From Chitinimonas arctica (GTDB lineage: Bacteria; Pseudomonadota; Gammaproteobacteria; Burkholderiales; Chitinimonadaceae), in NCBI RefSeq assembly GCF_007431345.1, contig NZ_CP041730.1:2604001-2668000 (forward strand): 64,000 nucleotides of DNA, written 5' to 3'. How positions within the stretch are numbered: the stretch's first letter is position 1; each line of letters starts with the position of its first letter. Position numbers and translations under genes: made by a program. The notes beneath the pieces were generated by a model. The model was not told the DNA's origin, searched no databases, and worked only from the letters and a program-made list of their open reading frames with translations. Shown here one piece after another: positions 9,360-17,489 of this stretch.

Positions 9360-9853
9360 CGGCCAAGCCGAACGGCTTGTCCATTGCGCTGAGCGCCGGC
9401 CAGCCGGGCGAAACCTGTGTGCAATTGGTCGACGCCAAGCAAGACTCGCGCAAGCCGCTGTTCAGCCGTTGCACCTATGGCGTGGTCTGGCCCGCTTCGG
9501 CGACGGTGAATCGCCAGGGAGACGCGTTGGCGCTGGCGGTCCAACCGCTCGATGGCTGGCGGGAGCTGTGGCTGTTCCGGCGGGGCCCGGCCGGTTGGGA
9601 CGTCCAGGTCCTGCCGCCTGGCTTGGATCATCCCGGCGCCGGCTATGTCGAATTCGCCGGCTGGGTACCGGGCGGTAATCAGTTGCTGACGGCACGCGAA
9701 ATTCGCGTCGACGGGCGTCACCAGCGCAGCTTCGAACTGCGGAATATCAATACGCTGGCGGTGGAGAAGCAAGCCGATCAGCCGGGCAGCCTCAGCACCT
9801 TCTACCGTTGGCAAGATCCCGCCTGGAAGGGGCAGTCGGTCAGCCTAAGGTAG
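9305..9853 (+). CDS. 3' part of the apparently frameshifted SH3-domain gene
   Basis: 182 residues in the next frame, overlapping the previous gene by 55 bases. After a few residues the sequence reads like the continuation of a secreted protein: alternating hydrophobic strands such as GWDVQVLPPGLDHPG and YVEFAGWVPGGNQLL suggest beta-structure, perhaps one or two propeller-like blades. There is no signal peptide of its own and no clear ribosome-binding site before the 9305 ATG. The best reading is that residues from about 12 onward belong to the same polypeptide as 8571-9359. A real separate, translationally coupled gene remains possible. Confidence 0.5.
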   Translation: MGEPGAPAGASRWAAVPVAAKPNGLSIALSAGQPGETCVQLVDAKQDSRKPLFSRCTYGVVWPASATVNRQGDALALAVQPLDGWRELWLFRRGPAGWDVQVLPPGLDHPGAGYVEFAGWVPGGNQLLTAREIRVDGRHQRSFELRNINTLAVEKQADQPGSLSTFYRWQDPAWKGQSVSLR

Positions 9854-9857
9854 AGGC

Positions 9858-11117
9858 TTAGTCTTCCACTACGTACAGCAGCCACAGCGCCGCCAGCATG
9901 GGCAGGTTCTTCAGCAAGGGACCGTAGGGGTGCCACCAGAAATGGGGCAGGCATACGGTGATTACGATGGTATAGAACGCGATCAGGGCCAGTTGGGCCA
10001 GGTAAAGCGACTTGCGTCGGCGCAGCAGCAGGGTGCCCAGGCCAAAGCTCAAGTCCAGCAAGGCCGAGCCATACAGGCTGATGGTGCCCAGTGTGCCGGT
10101 CAGGCCGACCGCGGCCAGTAGCGCCAGGCTGTCGGCAATCGGGTAGGCAAAGATCGATACCCAGGCGGTGTAGAGCCAGACGAAGGCAATACTCAGCCGC
10201 AAGAGTGGGATAGCGAGCGCCAGGCGGGCCTGCCGGCCTTGCGACTGCGCCTCTCCGCTTGGAATAAAGGCCGCCGGCGCTTGCAATGGCCGTTGCAACA
10301 GATCCTGCATGGCTTGGCCGTCGGCATGGTTGCCCCGTTCAAGCATGGCCAAGGTGTCGCGGTCCAGCAGCGCGGCGGGAAGTTGTTCGCTCAACCACGC
10401 AACAGGGCGCATCAGGGCCATCGGCACCGGCAGGAAGCAGCCGGCTCCCAAGCCCATGGCCTGGCGCAGGGTTTGCAGATATGCGCGCAAGGTCAGGGTG
10501 AGCGGGCCCACCACCGCCAGGCGAGGTGGCATGGTGGGCTGAGCCAGTAGGGCCACCACCGCCGCGCACAGGTCGTCTATATGCACCGGCTGCAGCAATT
10601 GCTCCCCCTGGCCGGGCAAGGGGATGAGCGGCAGGGCGGCCCAGGCCTTGAACATCTGTGTACTGGTTCCGCCCGGCCCGTAGACCAGGGAAGGTTGCAA
10701 CACGCAAGCCGATATCGGTAGGGACAGCAGATAGTCATCGGCTTGCCGCTTGCTCAGATGGTAAGGGCTGGCGGCTTGCGCATCGGCGCCCAAGGCCGAG
10801 ATCTGGATCACCCGGCCCACGCCCGCCTCGGCACAGGCAGCGAACAAGGCGCAAGGGCCCCGTACGTGGATGGCCTCGAAGCTGGCGTCGCCCTGTTCGC
10901 GCAATATCCCTACACCATTGATGACCGCATCGAAGCCGGCCACGCGTGGCAACCAGCTCTGCGGGCGCTGGTCCTGGGCGAAATCGGCCGCAATATCGGT
11001 GGCGGACGCGCGCAATGGATCGCGACAGCTGCCGACGACGAGATGGCCGGCGGCTTGCAGGGCCTGGCGCAAGGCCGTACCGATAAAGCCACTGCTGCCG
11101 ATCAGAAGAATGCGCAT
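9858..11117 (-). CDS. NAD(P)-binding epimerase-like protein fused to a DoxX-like membrane domain
   Basis: A 419-residue two-part protein. Residues 1-about 290 form an extended/atypical SDR domain: cofactor motif GSSGFIG at the start, a QISALG strand and a YHLSK segment in the catalytic position. Residues about 300-415 contain four hydrophobic helices of the DoxX-like kind, including the segments LRLSIAFVWLYTAW, LTGTLGTISLYGSALL and LALIAFYTIVITVCL. This fusion is a recognised architecture in proteobacteria; its substrate is unknown, and a membrane-associated quinone or lipid-type substrate is only a guess. It converges on the SH3-domain gene, with its stop four bases from that gene's stop. 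Confidence 0.85.
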   Translation of the reverse strand: MRILLIGSSGFIGTALRQALQAAGHLVVGSCRDPLRASATDIAADFAQDQRPQSWLPRVAGFDAVINGVGILREQGDASFEAIHVRGPCALFAACAEAGVGRVIQISALGADAQAASPYHLSKRQADDYLLSLPISACVLQPSLVYGPGGTSTQMFKAWAALPLIPLPGQGEQLLQPVHIDDLCAAVVALLAQPTMPPRLAVVGPLTLTLRAYLQTLRQAMGLGAGCFLPVPMALMRPVAWLSEQLPAALLDRDTLAMLERGNHADGQAMQDLLQRPLQAPAAFIPSGEAQSQGRQARLALAIPLLRLSIAFVWLYTAWVSIFAYPIADSLALLAAVGLTGTLGTISLYGSALLDLSFGLGTLLLRRRKSLYLAQLALIAFYTIVITVCLPHFWWHPYGPLLKNLPMLAALWLLYVVED

Positions 11118-11346
11118 GCTGAAAACCGCCTTGTACAGGGATTGAAGGAGGGAGAGACAGTGCCAGGCAAAGCGCGCAATCCATCCCGATCAATTGTCGT
11201 TGTCTTGCCTAAAGCGAATGCTAACCCGCATAGTGAGGGCGGCATAACTTTGGAAAGCCACGGGGAAACGGATTTGAAAGCGGGTATCGCAATGACATCG
11301 ACGCAGGGCGATCACGCCGGCGTGGCTTTTTATTCACTCGACTGAC

Positions 11347-13056
11347 GTGTCGACGCCCCCTCGTTCCCGCCGGAAATTCGCCGAACCCCTCGATTGGGCG
11401 GTGTTGGCCAGCCTGCTGATCCATGGCTTGATCCTGGCGATCCAATTCGGCGTTCCCGGTGACGCGGGCGAGTCGATGGCGACCGAGCCGCTGGATATCG
11501 TGCCGAGCGAACCCGATCGCCCGGCTGAACCCAGCCTGGTCCCGGATGCCGCGCCCCCGGCCGCACCGTCGTTCGCGGAGAGCGGGGAAATGACCGTTAC
11601 CCTGCGCTATCTGCCCGCTGCCCCGCCCGTGGTCCAAACACCACCGCCCGGCCCGCCCCGGCTGGCCTCCCGCAAACGTACCGGTATCCCCTTGATGACC
11701 GTGCAACAAGGCGCCTGGCAGACGGCGGTGGATGCGGCCTCGCGGGCAAAGCCGCCGGAGCAGCTGGCGGATGCGGCGATCGGCTCCGATAACGTCGACG
11801 CGCCTGCCGATATTCCGCCCATGCCCGATGCGCCGGCCACCGATAGCGAGGCCGTGCCGGACGATGCGCCCGTACCGGTCAAGGCAGGCGTGCGGGAAAG
11901 CAAGGCAGAGGACGAGGCGGCGGCCTTGCAAGCGAAGCAGGCCGCCGAAATGGAAGTATTGGCGGCGCAGGCAGCCGAGCAAGCCAAGGCCGAGCAAGCC
12001 CGCCAGGCCGAAGCCGTGGCGCAACAGAAGGCGGAAGCGCAAGCCAGGGCCGAACAAGCGCGTCAGGTGCAAGCAGAGCTGGCGGAACGAGCAGAGCGGG
12101 CAGAGCGGGCAGAGCGGGCAGAGCGGGCAGAACGAGCAGAACGAGCAGAACGAGCGCAAGCGCAGGTGGCTCGGGCCGAGCAACAAGCAGCCCGGGAAAA
12201 GCAGCAGGCCGAAACCCAGGCCAAGGTAGAGCAGGCACGCCAGCTGGCGGAAACGGCGGCAAGGGAACAAGTACAGCTGAAGGCAGAGCAGGCCAAGGCG
12301 GAACAGCAACGTAGGGTGGCCGAGCAACAGGCGGCGATGGAAAGGCAGCAAGCCGAAAAGCAAGCCCAGGCCCAAGCCGAGCAAGCGCGTCAGGCGGCCG
12401 AGCAGCAGGCGGCGAAGGAAGAGCGGCAGGCCAAGGCACAAGCCAGCGCAGAGCGTGCCCGCCTGGCTGCCGAGGCCCGCGCCAGACAGTTGGCGGAAGG
12501 CAGCGGTAAAGGCACGGGGACGACAGCAGGCGGTGGTGCGGATGGACGTTCCTCGGCTAGCACGGGAGAGGGTGGCGGCCTGCCTGCGGGCGCCGGCATC
12601 GCGCTACCGATTTCGCCGCCTCCTGGTCTTTCGCTGGCCGAACGGGCCCGGCAGCAGGCGCGCGATGGCGCTAGCGTGTTCGATAAACCCAACCGTGGCC
12701 GGACCACCACCTTCTCCCAATCGGCCGCCGCCGCCGAACCGGAATTCCGCTTCTATGCCGAGAGCTGGCATATCAAACTCGAACGTATCGGCGCCTTCAA
12801 CAAGCCCCGCCTGTCCAAGGACCGCTTTTACCGGCCGGTACAGCTATCGATCCTGATCAATGCCGATGGTTCGCTTGCCTCTATCGCGATCAAACACAGT
12901 AGCGGCGACCCCAGCATAGACGAGGCGGCGAAACGCATCGTCGAGGCGAGCGCGCCATTCTCCGCTTTCCCCGCCGGCATGCGCGGTCGCTACGACCAGG
13001 TTGAAATCGTCCGCACCTGGGACTTTTCGGCGGAAACCACCCGGTTGGGCTACTGA
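11347..13056 (+). CDS. TonB/TolA-like protein with long Ala/Glu/Arg coiled-coil arm
   Basis: A 569-residue protein that starts with GTG at 11347. One N-terminal membrane anchor (WAVLASLLIHGLILAIQF, residues about 14-33) leads to a Pro-rich stretch and then a roughly 280-residue arm dominated by Ala, Glu, Gln, Lys and Arg. The arm includes eight consecutive Glu-Arg-Ala triplets. The C-terminal 100 residues form a TonB-like domain with a LSILINADGSLASIAIKHSS core and an EIVRTWDF end. The layout (cytoplasmic anchor, periplasm-spanning helix, terminal domain) is that of TonB or TolA. No exbB/exbD or tolQR is nearby. The Shine-Dalgarno sequence is poor and the start is not certain. Confidence 0.8.
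   Translation: MSTPPRSRRKFAEPLDWAVLASLLIHGLILAIQFGVPGDAGESMATEPLDIVPSEPDRPAEPSLVPDAAPPAAPSFAESGEMTVTLRYLPAAPPVVQTPPPGPPRLASRKRTGIPLMTVQQGAWQTAVDAASRAKPPEQLADAAIGSDNVDAPADIPPMPDAPATDSEAVPDDAPVPVKAGVRESKAEDEAAALQAKQAAEMEVLAAQAAEQAKAEQARQAEAVAQQKAEAQARAEQARQVQAELAERAERAERAERAERAERAERAERAQAQVARAEQQAAREKQQAETQAKVEQARQLAETAAREQVQLKAEQAKAEQQRRVAEQQAAMERQQAEKQAQAQAEQARQAAEQQAAKEERQAKAQASAERARLAAEARARQLAEGSGKGTGTTAGGGADGRSSASTGEGGGLPAGAGIALPISPPPGLSLAERARQQARDGASVFDKPNRGRTTTFSQSAAAAEPEFRFYAESWHIKLERIGAFNKPRLSKDRFYRPVQLSILINADGSLASIAIKHSSGDPSIDEAAKRIVEASAPFSAFPAGMRGRYDQVEIVRTWDFSAETTRLGY
12085..12156 (+). repeat. 9-bp in-frame tandem repeat (eight Glu-Arg-Ala units)
   Basis: Eight contiguous 9-bp units lie in frame inside the TonB-like gene. 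The first is GAACGAGCA, the next four are GAGCGGGCA, and the last three return to GAACGAGC plus A or G. The near-identity of the middle four units suggests recent expansion by slippage, which would lengthen the helical arm by three residues per unit. Confidence 0.9.
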
Positions 13057-13071
13057 GGGCCGGGCTACCGA

Positions 13072-13992
13072 TTAATTTGTCGGCAAGGCCCACATCAGGC
13101 CACGGGTCGCCAGCACGGGGAAGATGGTCAGATGGTCCTCGTCGGCCAGGATTTCCGAACGCAGCGTCAAACCCGGATAGCGGTGCGACTTCAACTGCTT
13201 GGCGAAGTCCTGGGCGTCCTTGACCATATCGTTGCGGTTGTTGAAGCGCGGGTCCTTGGCGCCGGGCCGCAGCGCTTCGAAGGCTCCGGTCACCATCATT
13301 ACCTTGGCCGGCATGTCCTTCCCACTGGCGGCATACGCCTTTTCCGCATCGAACATATAGCGCTTGTCGAACCATAGCGATGGGCTGCCCAGCACGTAGT
13401 AGTCAAACATGGTGGGTGCCGTCAGCAAGGTGTGCAGGCCGAACAGGGAACCGTAGGAATGGCCGATATAGACCTTCTTGCCCATATCGGCGCGGTAATT
13501 GCGGGCAACGAAGGGCATCACCTCGGTCGCGACGAAGTTGCGATACACCTCGGCCTGGCCATAAGGACCATCGTTCCGCTCTTCATGGGCGGTTTTCTTG
13601 GCGATGATATCGCTGGGCGTGTAGTCGCGATTACGGCTGCGGACGGGATCGTCACCCTTGGCATAGGCGAGTCCCACCAGGATGAACTCCGACATATTGC
13701 CGCCATGGCCATTGACGCGCCGGCCGATGCTGCGCAGGAGCGGAAAGGCATAGGGCGCATCGGTGACGAAAACCACCGGGTATTTCCGCTGGCTCTTGAG
13801 ATAAGAGGGCGGCAGGCTGACGTAGATTTCGTAGTCGCGCTTCAGCGCGGCAGACGAAATGTTTCGGACCTCGGTACCTTCCAGCGCATAAGGCTGGGCC
13901 GGGGTATTGGCTCGCGCCGGAACAGCGAGCAACAGCGAAGCGAAGGCGGACAGCGCTAGCCGGGTGAGGATTTGGACCGGTGGGTTGATCAT
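13072..13992 (-). CDS. Secreted alpha/beta-hydrolase esterase (esterase D / siderophore-esterase type)
   Basis: A 306-residue protein with a signal peptide (a hydrophobic run in LALSAFASLLLAVPARA, cleaved near residue 29). The fold is that of putative esterases of the PF00756 kind: an oxyanion strand PVVFVTDAPY, the nucleophile elbow GHSYGS and a C-terminal DEDHLTIFP segment that supplies the catalytic His. Family members cleave S-formylglutathione, trilactone siderophores or other esters; the periplasmic location favours a siderophore or antibiotic ester. I chose the ATG at 13992 because the signal peptide begins there, although the frame continues upstream. It converges on the TonB-like gene, which might hint at an iron-uptake link. 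Confidence 0.85.
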   Translation of the reverse strand: MINPPVQILTRLALSAFASLLLAVPARANTPAQPYALEGTEVRNISSAALKRDYEIYVSLPPSYLKSQRKYPVVFVTDAPYAFPLLRSIGRRVNGHGGNMSEFILVGLAYAKGDDPVRSRNRDYTPSDIIAKKTAHEERNDGPYGQAEVYRNFVATEVMPFVARNYRADMGKKVYIGHSYGSLFGLHTLLTAPTMFDYYVLGSPSLWFDKRYMFDAEKAYAASGKDMPAKVMMVTGAFEALRPGAKDPRFNNRNDMVKDAQDFAKQLKSHRYPGLTLRSEILADEDHLTIFPVLATRGLMWALPTN

Positions 13993-14002
13993 ATAGTGTG
14001 GT

Positions 14003-14404
14003 TCAAATCGCGTTGTTGGATGGGGCGGCGACAGGTGCATTGAAAACCGCCTCGACGCGATAGCCGTCCGGGTCGAGCAAGAAGGCGGCATAGTAGTGCG
14101 GTCCATAGTCGTCGCGCAGGCCGGGCGCGCCGTTGTCGCGTCCGCCCGTGCGGAGGGCAGCGGCATGAAAGGCGTCCACCGCCGCACGGGACGGCGCGGC
14201 AAAGGCCAGGTGAAAGCCATCGCCCGGCGGATGGGCGTCGTCCCGCAACTTCAGGCAAAGCAAGTCTTGCTCGTCCATGAGGCCGTAGCCTATGGCCGTG
14301 TCGTCTTCGAATACGCGCCGAAAGCCCAATGCGCCAAGCGCTGCGTCATAGAATGCGCCGGCGCGGGTCAGGTCGCGGACGCCAAAGGAAAGATGGTGAA
14401 GCAT
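14003..14404 (-). CDS. VOC (glyoxalase/bleomycin-resistance) family protein
   Basis: A 133-residue single-module vicinal-oxygen-chelate protein. It begins LHHLSFGVRDL, has FYDAALGALGF as the first conserved strand-helix, a FHLAFAA strand with a second metal-ligand His, and ends YYAAFLLDPDGYRVEAVF with the Glu ligand. Such proteins are metal-dependent isomerases, dioxygenases or resistance proteins; the function here is unknown. The start at 14404 is fixed by the family N-terminus; the frame continues upstream only as a shadow of rtcR. It lies 11 bases upstream of the esterase gene on the same strand and may share its transcript. Confidence 0.9.
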   Translation of the reverse strand: MLHHLSFGVRDLTRAGAFYDAALGALGFRRVFEDDTAIGYGLMDEQDLLCLKLRDDAHPPGDGFHLAFAAPSRAAVDAFHAAALRTGGRDNGAPGLRDDYGPHYYAAFLLDPDGYRVEAVFNAPVAAPSNNAI

Positions 14405-14471
14405 GGTCGGACGCTCGCAGGAGTAGTTGGCGGCGGCAGATGCTGCCGTCGCCTTTAAACAGGTGGGGCCG

Positions 14472-16064
14472 TTATTGGGAGCTGGAGCGTACCCGTTGCC
14501 AGTCCAGTTCAAACCGTGCCAGGTATTTGCGCAATCGATCCGCGTCGTTGACCTTGGCTTTGTCTTGCCGCGAAATGCCGAACAGCCGCCTGCCCGCATC
14601 CGATAGCGAGTTCGATTGCCGGCAGACGGCGATGACGTTTTCCAATTGCAGCCTATCGAACAGATCGAGCGCGTCGGCCGCTTCGCCCAGCAGCTCGTCC
14701 AGCGGGCCCGGTGTCTCATGGCGCCAGGCTTGGCGCAAGCGATCGACCTCTTCCGCCACGCAGGCTTCGTCGATGCGGCCGGCTTCGGCCAGGGTAGCCA
14801 TGCGGGTAACCGAAGCGGACAGTTCACGGAAATTGCCCGGCCAGCGTGCTTCGCCGGAACCAGCGAACTTCAGATAAGCGCGGCGTGCTTCCGCGTTGAA
14901 GCGGACCTGTTCGCCTTGTTCGCGGGCAAAGCGATCCAGTTCGAAATCCAGGTTGGGCTCGATATCCTCGGCCCGGTCGGCCAGGCCCGGGAGCTCATAG
15001 ATCCAAAGATTGATCCGGGCATATAGATCCTCGCGGAAGCGGCCGTCCGCCACCCATTGCTTGAGATCGCGCACGGTGCCCGCGATCAGTTGGAAATCGC
15101 TCTCTACCTCGCGGTCGCTACCGAATGGAAAGAAGCGTTTCTCTTCGATGGCCTTGAGCAACATGGCTTGTTCGTCCAAGCCCAGCTCGCCGATTTCATC
15201 GAGGAACAGCAAGCCGCCATCCGCGCTGCGCAGCAGGCCGGCTCTTTCGGTCTGGGCGCCGGTAAAAGCGCCCTTCACATGGCCGAACAGGGCGGACATG
15301 GCGCTTTCGCCCCGTAGCGTCGCGCAATTCACCTCGACAAAGCGGCCAGCCAGTTGGTGCCGCGCCTTCTTCATCTGGTAGATCCTGCGCGCCAGGAAGG
15401 ACTTGCCGGCGCCGGTAGGGCCGCAGAGCAGCATGGGTGCCTTGGAGCGTGCCGCGACCTTTTCGATCTGCTCTATCATCCGGTTGAAACGGGCATTGCG
15501 GGTGGCGATGCCGGACTTTAAGAACGATACCGTATCGGCATGTTCGCGCGCGAAGCGGGTAGCGATCTTGTCGTAGCGCGATAGGTCGAGGTCGATCAGG
15601 GCATAACTGCCTTTCGTTTCCCCCAGTTCCTTCTTGCGTGGCGGCGAAGTTTGTATCAACTGGGCCGGCAGATAGCGTGCCTCGGCCAACAGAAACCAGC
15701 AGATCTGCGCCACATGGGTGCCGGTGGTGATATGGATCAGGTAATCCTCGGCCTCGGTATCGAAAGCATATCCGTGGGCAAAGTCATGCAGCGCCCCATA
15801 GACCTCCTCGAAATCCCAAGGGTCGCGCAGATTGATCTCGACGCCGACCACTTCGGTCTCCGGCGAAATCGCGCCGATGTCCTGTTTCAAGCGCTCGAAC
15901 AAACCTCGGCTACGCTGGTCGTGCAATAGCTCCAGGCGATCGACAAGCAAGTCGTCTTGTTGGCATAGGCTGACCGTGGGGCGCCACTTCTCCCAACGCT
16001 CCTTGCCCTTGCCGACGTAGTCGAGCACGGTGCCGACAAAACCCAGCACGACCTTTTTGCGCAT
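14472..16064 (-). CDS. rtcR: RtcR, sigma-54-dependent activator of RNA repair genes
   Basis: A 531-residue regulator. Residues 1-about 180 form the CARF-type sensor domain characteristic of RtcR, starting KKVVLGFVGTVLDYVG and containing IHITTGTHVAQI. The central AAA+ domain has Walker A GPTGAGKS (about residue 213), the GAFTGA loop that contacts sigma-54 (about 265), and Walker B LLFLDEIGEL. The C-terminus is a helix-turn-helix region. In characterised systems the CARF domain senses RNA fragments and RtcR then activates rtcBA transcription at sigma-54 promoters. The target gene rtcA lies 3.4 kb away on the same strand with such a promoter. The start at 16064 gives the canonical N-terminus. 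Confidence 0.95.
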   Translation of the reverse strand: MRKKVVLGFVGTVLDYVGKGKERWEKWRPTVSLCQQDDLLVDRLELLHDQRSRGLFERLKQDIGAISPETEVVGVEINLRDPWDFEEVYGALHDFAHGYAFDTEAEDYLIHITTGTHVAQICWFLLAEARYLPAQLIQTSPPRKKELGETKGSYALIDLDLSRYDKIATRFAREHADTVSFLKSGIATRNARFNRMIEQIEKVAARSKAPMLLCGPTGAGKSFLARRIYQMKKARHQLAGRFVEVNCATLRGESAMSALFGHVKGAFTGAQTERAGLLRSADGGLLFLDEIGELGLDEQAMLLKAIEEKRFFPFGSDREVESDFQLIAGTVRDLKQWVADGRFREDLYARINLWIYELPGLADRAEDIEPNLDFELDRFAREQGEQVRFNAEARRAYLKFAGSGEARWPGNFRELSASVTRMATLAEAGRIDEACVAEEVDRLRQAWRHETPGPLDELLGEAADALDLFDRLQLENVIAVCRQSNSLSDAGRRLFGISRQDKAKVNDADRLRKYLARFELDWQRVRSSSQ

Positions 16065-16171
16065 GGCTCGTATCCAATCGAATAAACATTTAGCGGATTT
16101 TATCAAACAGCGCGTTCGTGCAATTAGAATCCCGTGTCGGTCCCTGGTCATCTTCATAGAGCTTCAACGCC

Positions 16172-17431
16172 ATGCATCCCACCACGCTACAACTGGTCGG
16201 CGCGACGCTGTTCGCCATTGCGCTTATCCATACGTTTTCCACCAAGTACTTTGAACGCCTGGCCCATCGCTGGCCGCGACATGCCGGCATCTGGCATCTA
16301 TTGGGCGAAGTGGAGGTGGTGTTCGGCTTCTATGCCATGTTGCTGGTGCTGGCCATCTTCCTGCTGGACGGTCAGGCCGCCGCCGTCGCCTACCTCGATT
16401 CGCGCAATTTCACGGAGCCCCTGTTCGTCTTCGCCATCATGGTGATCGCCGGTACGCGGCCCGTGCTCGAATTCGCCAGCTTATGCGTCAAGGTCGTGGC
16501 CAGGCTGCTTCCGCTGCCCGCCAATATCGCCTACTACCTGGTCGTGCTGGCGCTTGTCCCGCTGCTGGGATCGCTGATCACCGAACCGGCCGCCATGACC
16601 TTGGCGGCGCTGGTGCTGCGCGACCGCTATATGGGGCAGCAGGTGTCGAACCGATTCAAATACGCCACCTTGGGCGTGCTGTTCGTCAATATCTCCATCG
16701 GCGGCACCTTGACGCCGTTTGCCGCGCCGCCGGTCCTGATGGTGGCCGCCAAGTGGAATTGGGATGTCGCCTATATGCTGACCGTCTTCGGTTGGAAGGT
16801 CGCATCGGCCGTGCTCGTCAACGCGGTGGGAGCCACGCTGCTGCTGCGCAGGGAACTGGCCGGGCTGCCGGTGCCGACCTCGGCCACCGCCGCCATCACG
16901 GTGCCGGCGGGTTTGCTGGCCGCCCATTTGCTGTTCATGGTCGGGGTGGTGATCTTCGCCCACCACCCCACCATGTTCATGGGTCTTTTCCTGTTCTTTC
17001 TCGGCGTGGCCCATGCCTATGAGCAATACCAGGACAGGTTGATCCTGCGCGAAGGTTTATTGGTGGCTTTTTTCCTGGCCGGCCTGGTGGTGCTGGGCGG
17101 TCAGCAGCAATGGTGGTTGCAGCCCGCCTTGCTGGCCATGAGCGCCGATGCGGTTTATTACGGCGCGACGGCACTGACGGCCGTTACCGACAATGCCGCG
17201 CTGACCTATCTTGGTTCGCTGGTGGAGGGTTTGAGCGAAGAGTTCAAATATGCCCTCGTTGCCGGGGCCGTCACGGGGGGCGGTTTGACCATCATCGCCA
17301 ATGCTCCCAATCCGGCCGGCATCGCCATCCTGCGCGATAAATTCACCGACGGCGAAGTGCATCCATTGGGCCTGCTGGCAGCGGCCCTGCCGCCCACCTT
17401 GGTCGCGATGCTGGCCTTCCGGTTACTGTAA
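16172..17431 (+). CDS. Putative Na+/H+ antiporter (PF07399 type)
   Basis: A 419-residue integral membrane protein with about ten or eleven hydrophobic helices, for example YYLVVLALVPLLGSLI, LLAAHLLFMVGVVIFA and LLVAFFLAGLVVLGG. It matches what I know of the putative sodium/proton antiporter family with conserved GTLTPFAAPP and TAVTDNAALTYLGS segments, the latter carrying the Asp-Asn pair typical of ion transporters. The family is largely predicted rather than tested. It is divergent from rtcR (about 107 bases between starts) and convergent with the NEL ligase gene. Nothing in its sequence connects it to RNA repair. Confidence 0.85.
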   Translation: MHPTTLQLVGATLFAIALIHTFSTKYFERLAHRWPRHAGIWHLLGEVEVVFGFYAMLLVLAIFLLDGQAAAVAYLDSRNFTEPLFVFAIMVIAGTRPVLEFASLCVKVVARLLPLPANIAYYLVVLALVPLLGSLITEPAAMTLAALVLRDRYMGQQVSNRFKYATLGVLFVNISIGGTLTPFAAPPVLMVAAKWNWDVAYMLTVFGWKVASAVLVNAVGATLLLRRELAGLPVPTSATAAITVPAGLLAAHLLFMVGVVIFAHHPTMFMGLFLFFLGVAHAYEQYQDRLILREGLLVAFFLAGLVVLGGQQQWWLQPALLAMSADAVYYGATALTAVTDNAALTYLGSLVEGLSEEFKYALVAGAVTGGGLTIIANAPNPAGIAILRDKFTDGEVHPLGLLAAALPPTLVAMLAFRLL

Positions 17432-17438
17432 AGATACG

Positions 17439-17464
17439 GGCCGGCTAGCTGATCCCTACCGGCC
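17439..17464. terminator. Hairpin between convergent genes (candidate bidirectional terminator)
   Basis: GGCCGG-C-TAG pairs with CTA-CCGGCC across a short loop, with a one-base bulge. It sits in the 58-base gap between the antiporter stop and the stop of the convergent NEL ligase gene. There is no strong T-tract, so termination is inferred from position and stem strength. Confidence 0.4.
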
Positions 17465-17489
17465 AAATCCCTTCCCGCTGCGCAATGTT

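Noticed and set aside
11221..12441. A 406-residue open frame on the minus strand opposite the TonB-like gene
   Set aside because: Strongly biased Leu/Arg/Gly/Cys composition comes from reading the Ala/Glu repeat backwards. No start signal or family.
14472..16064. CARF domain as a sign of a CRISPR-type III system
   Set aside because: The CARF domain belongs to RtcR, where it senses RNA ends; there are no cas genes and no direct repeats with spacers in the window.
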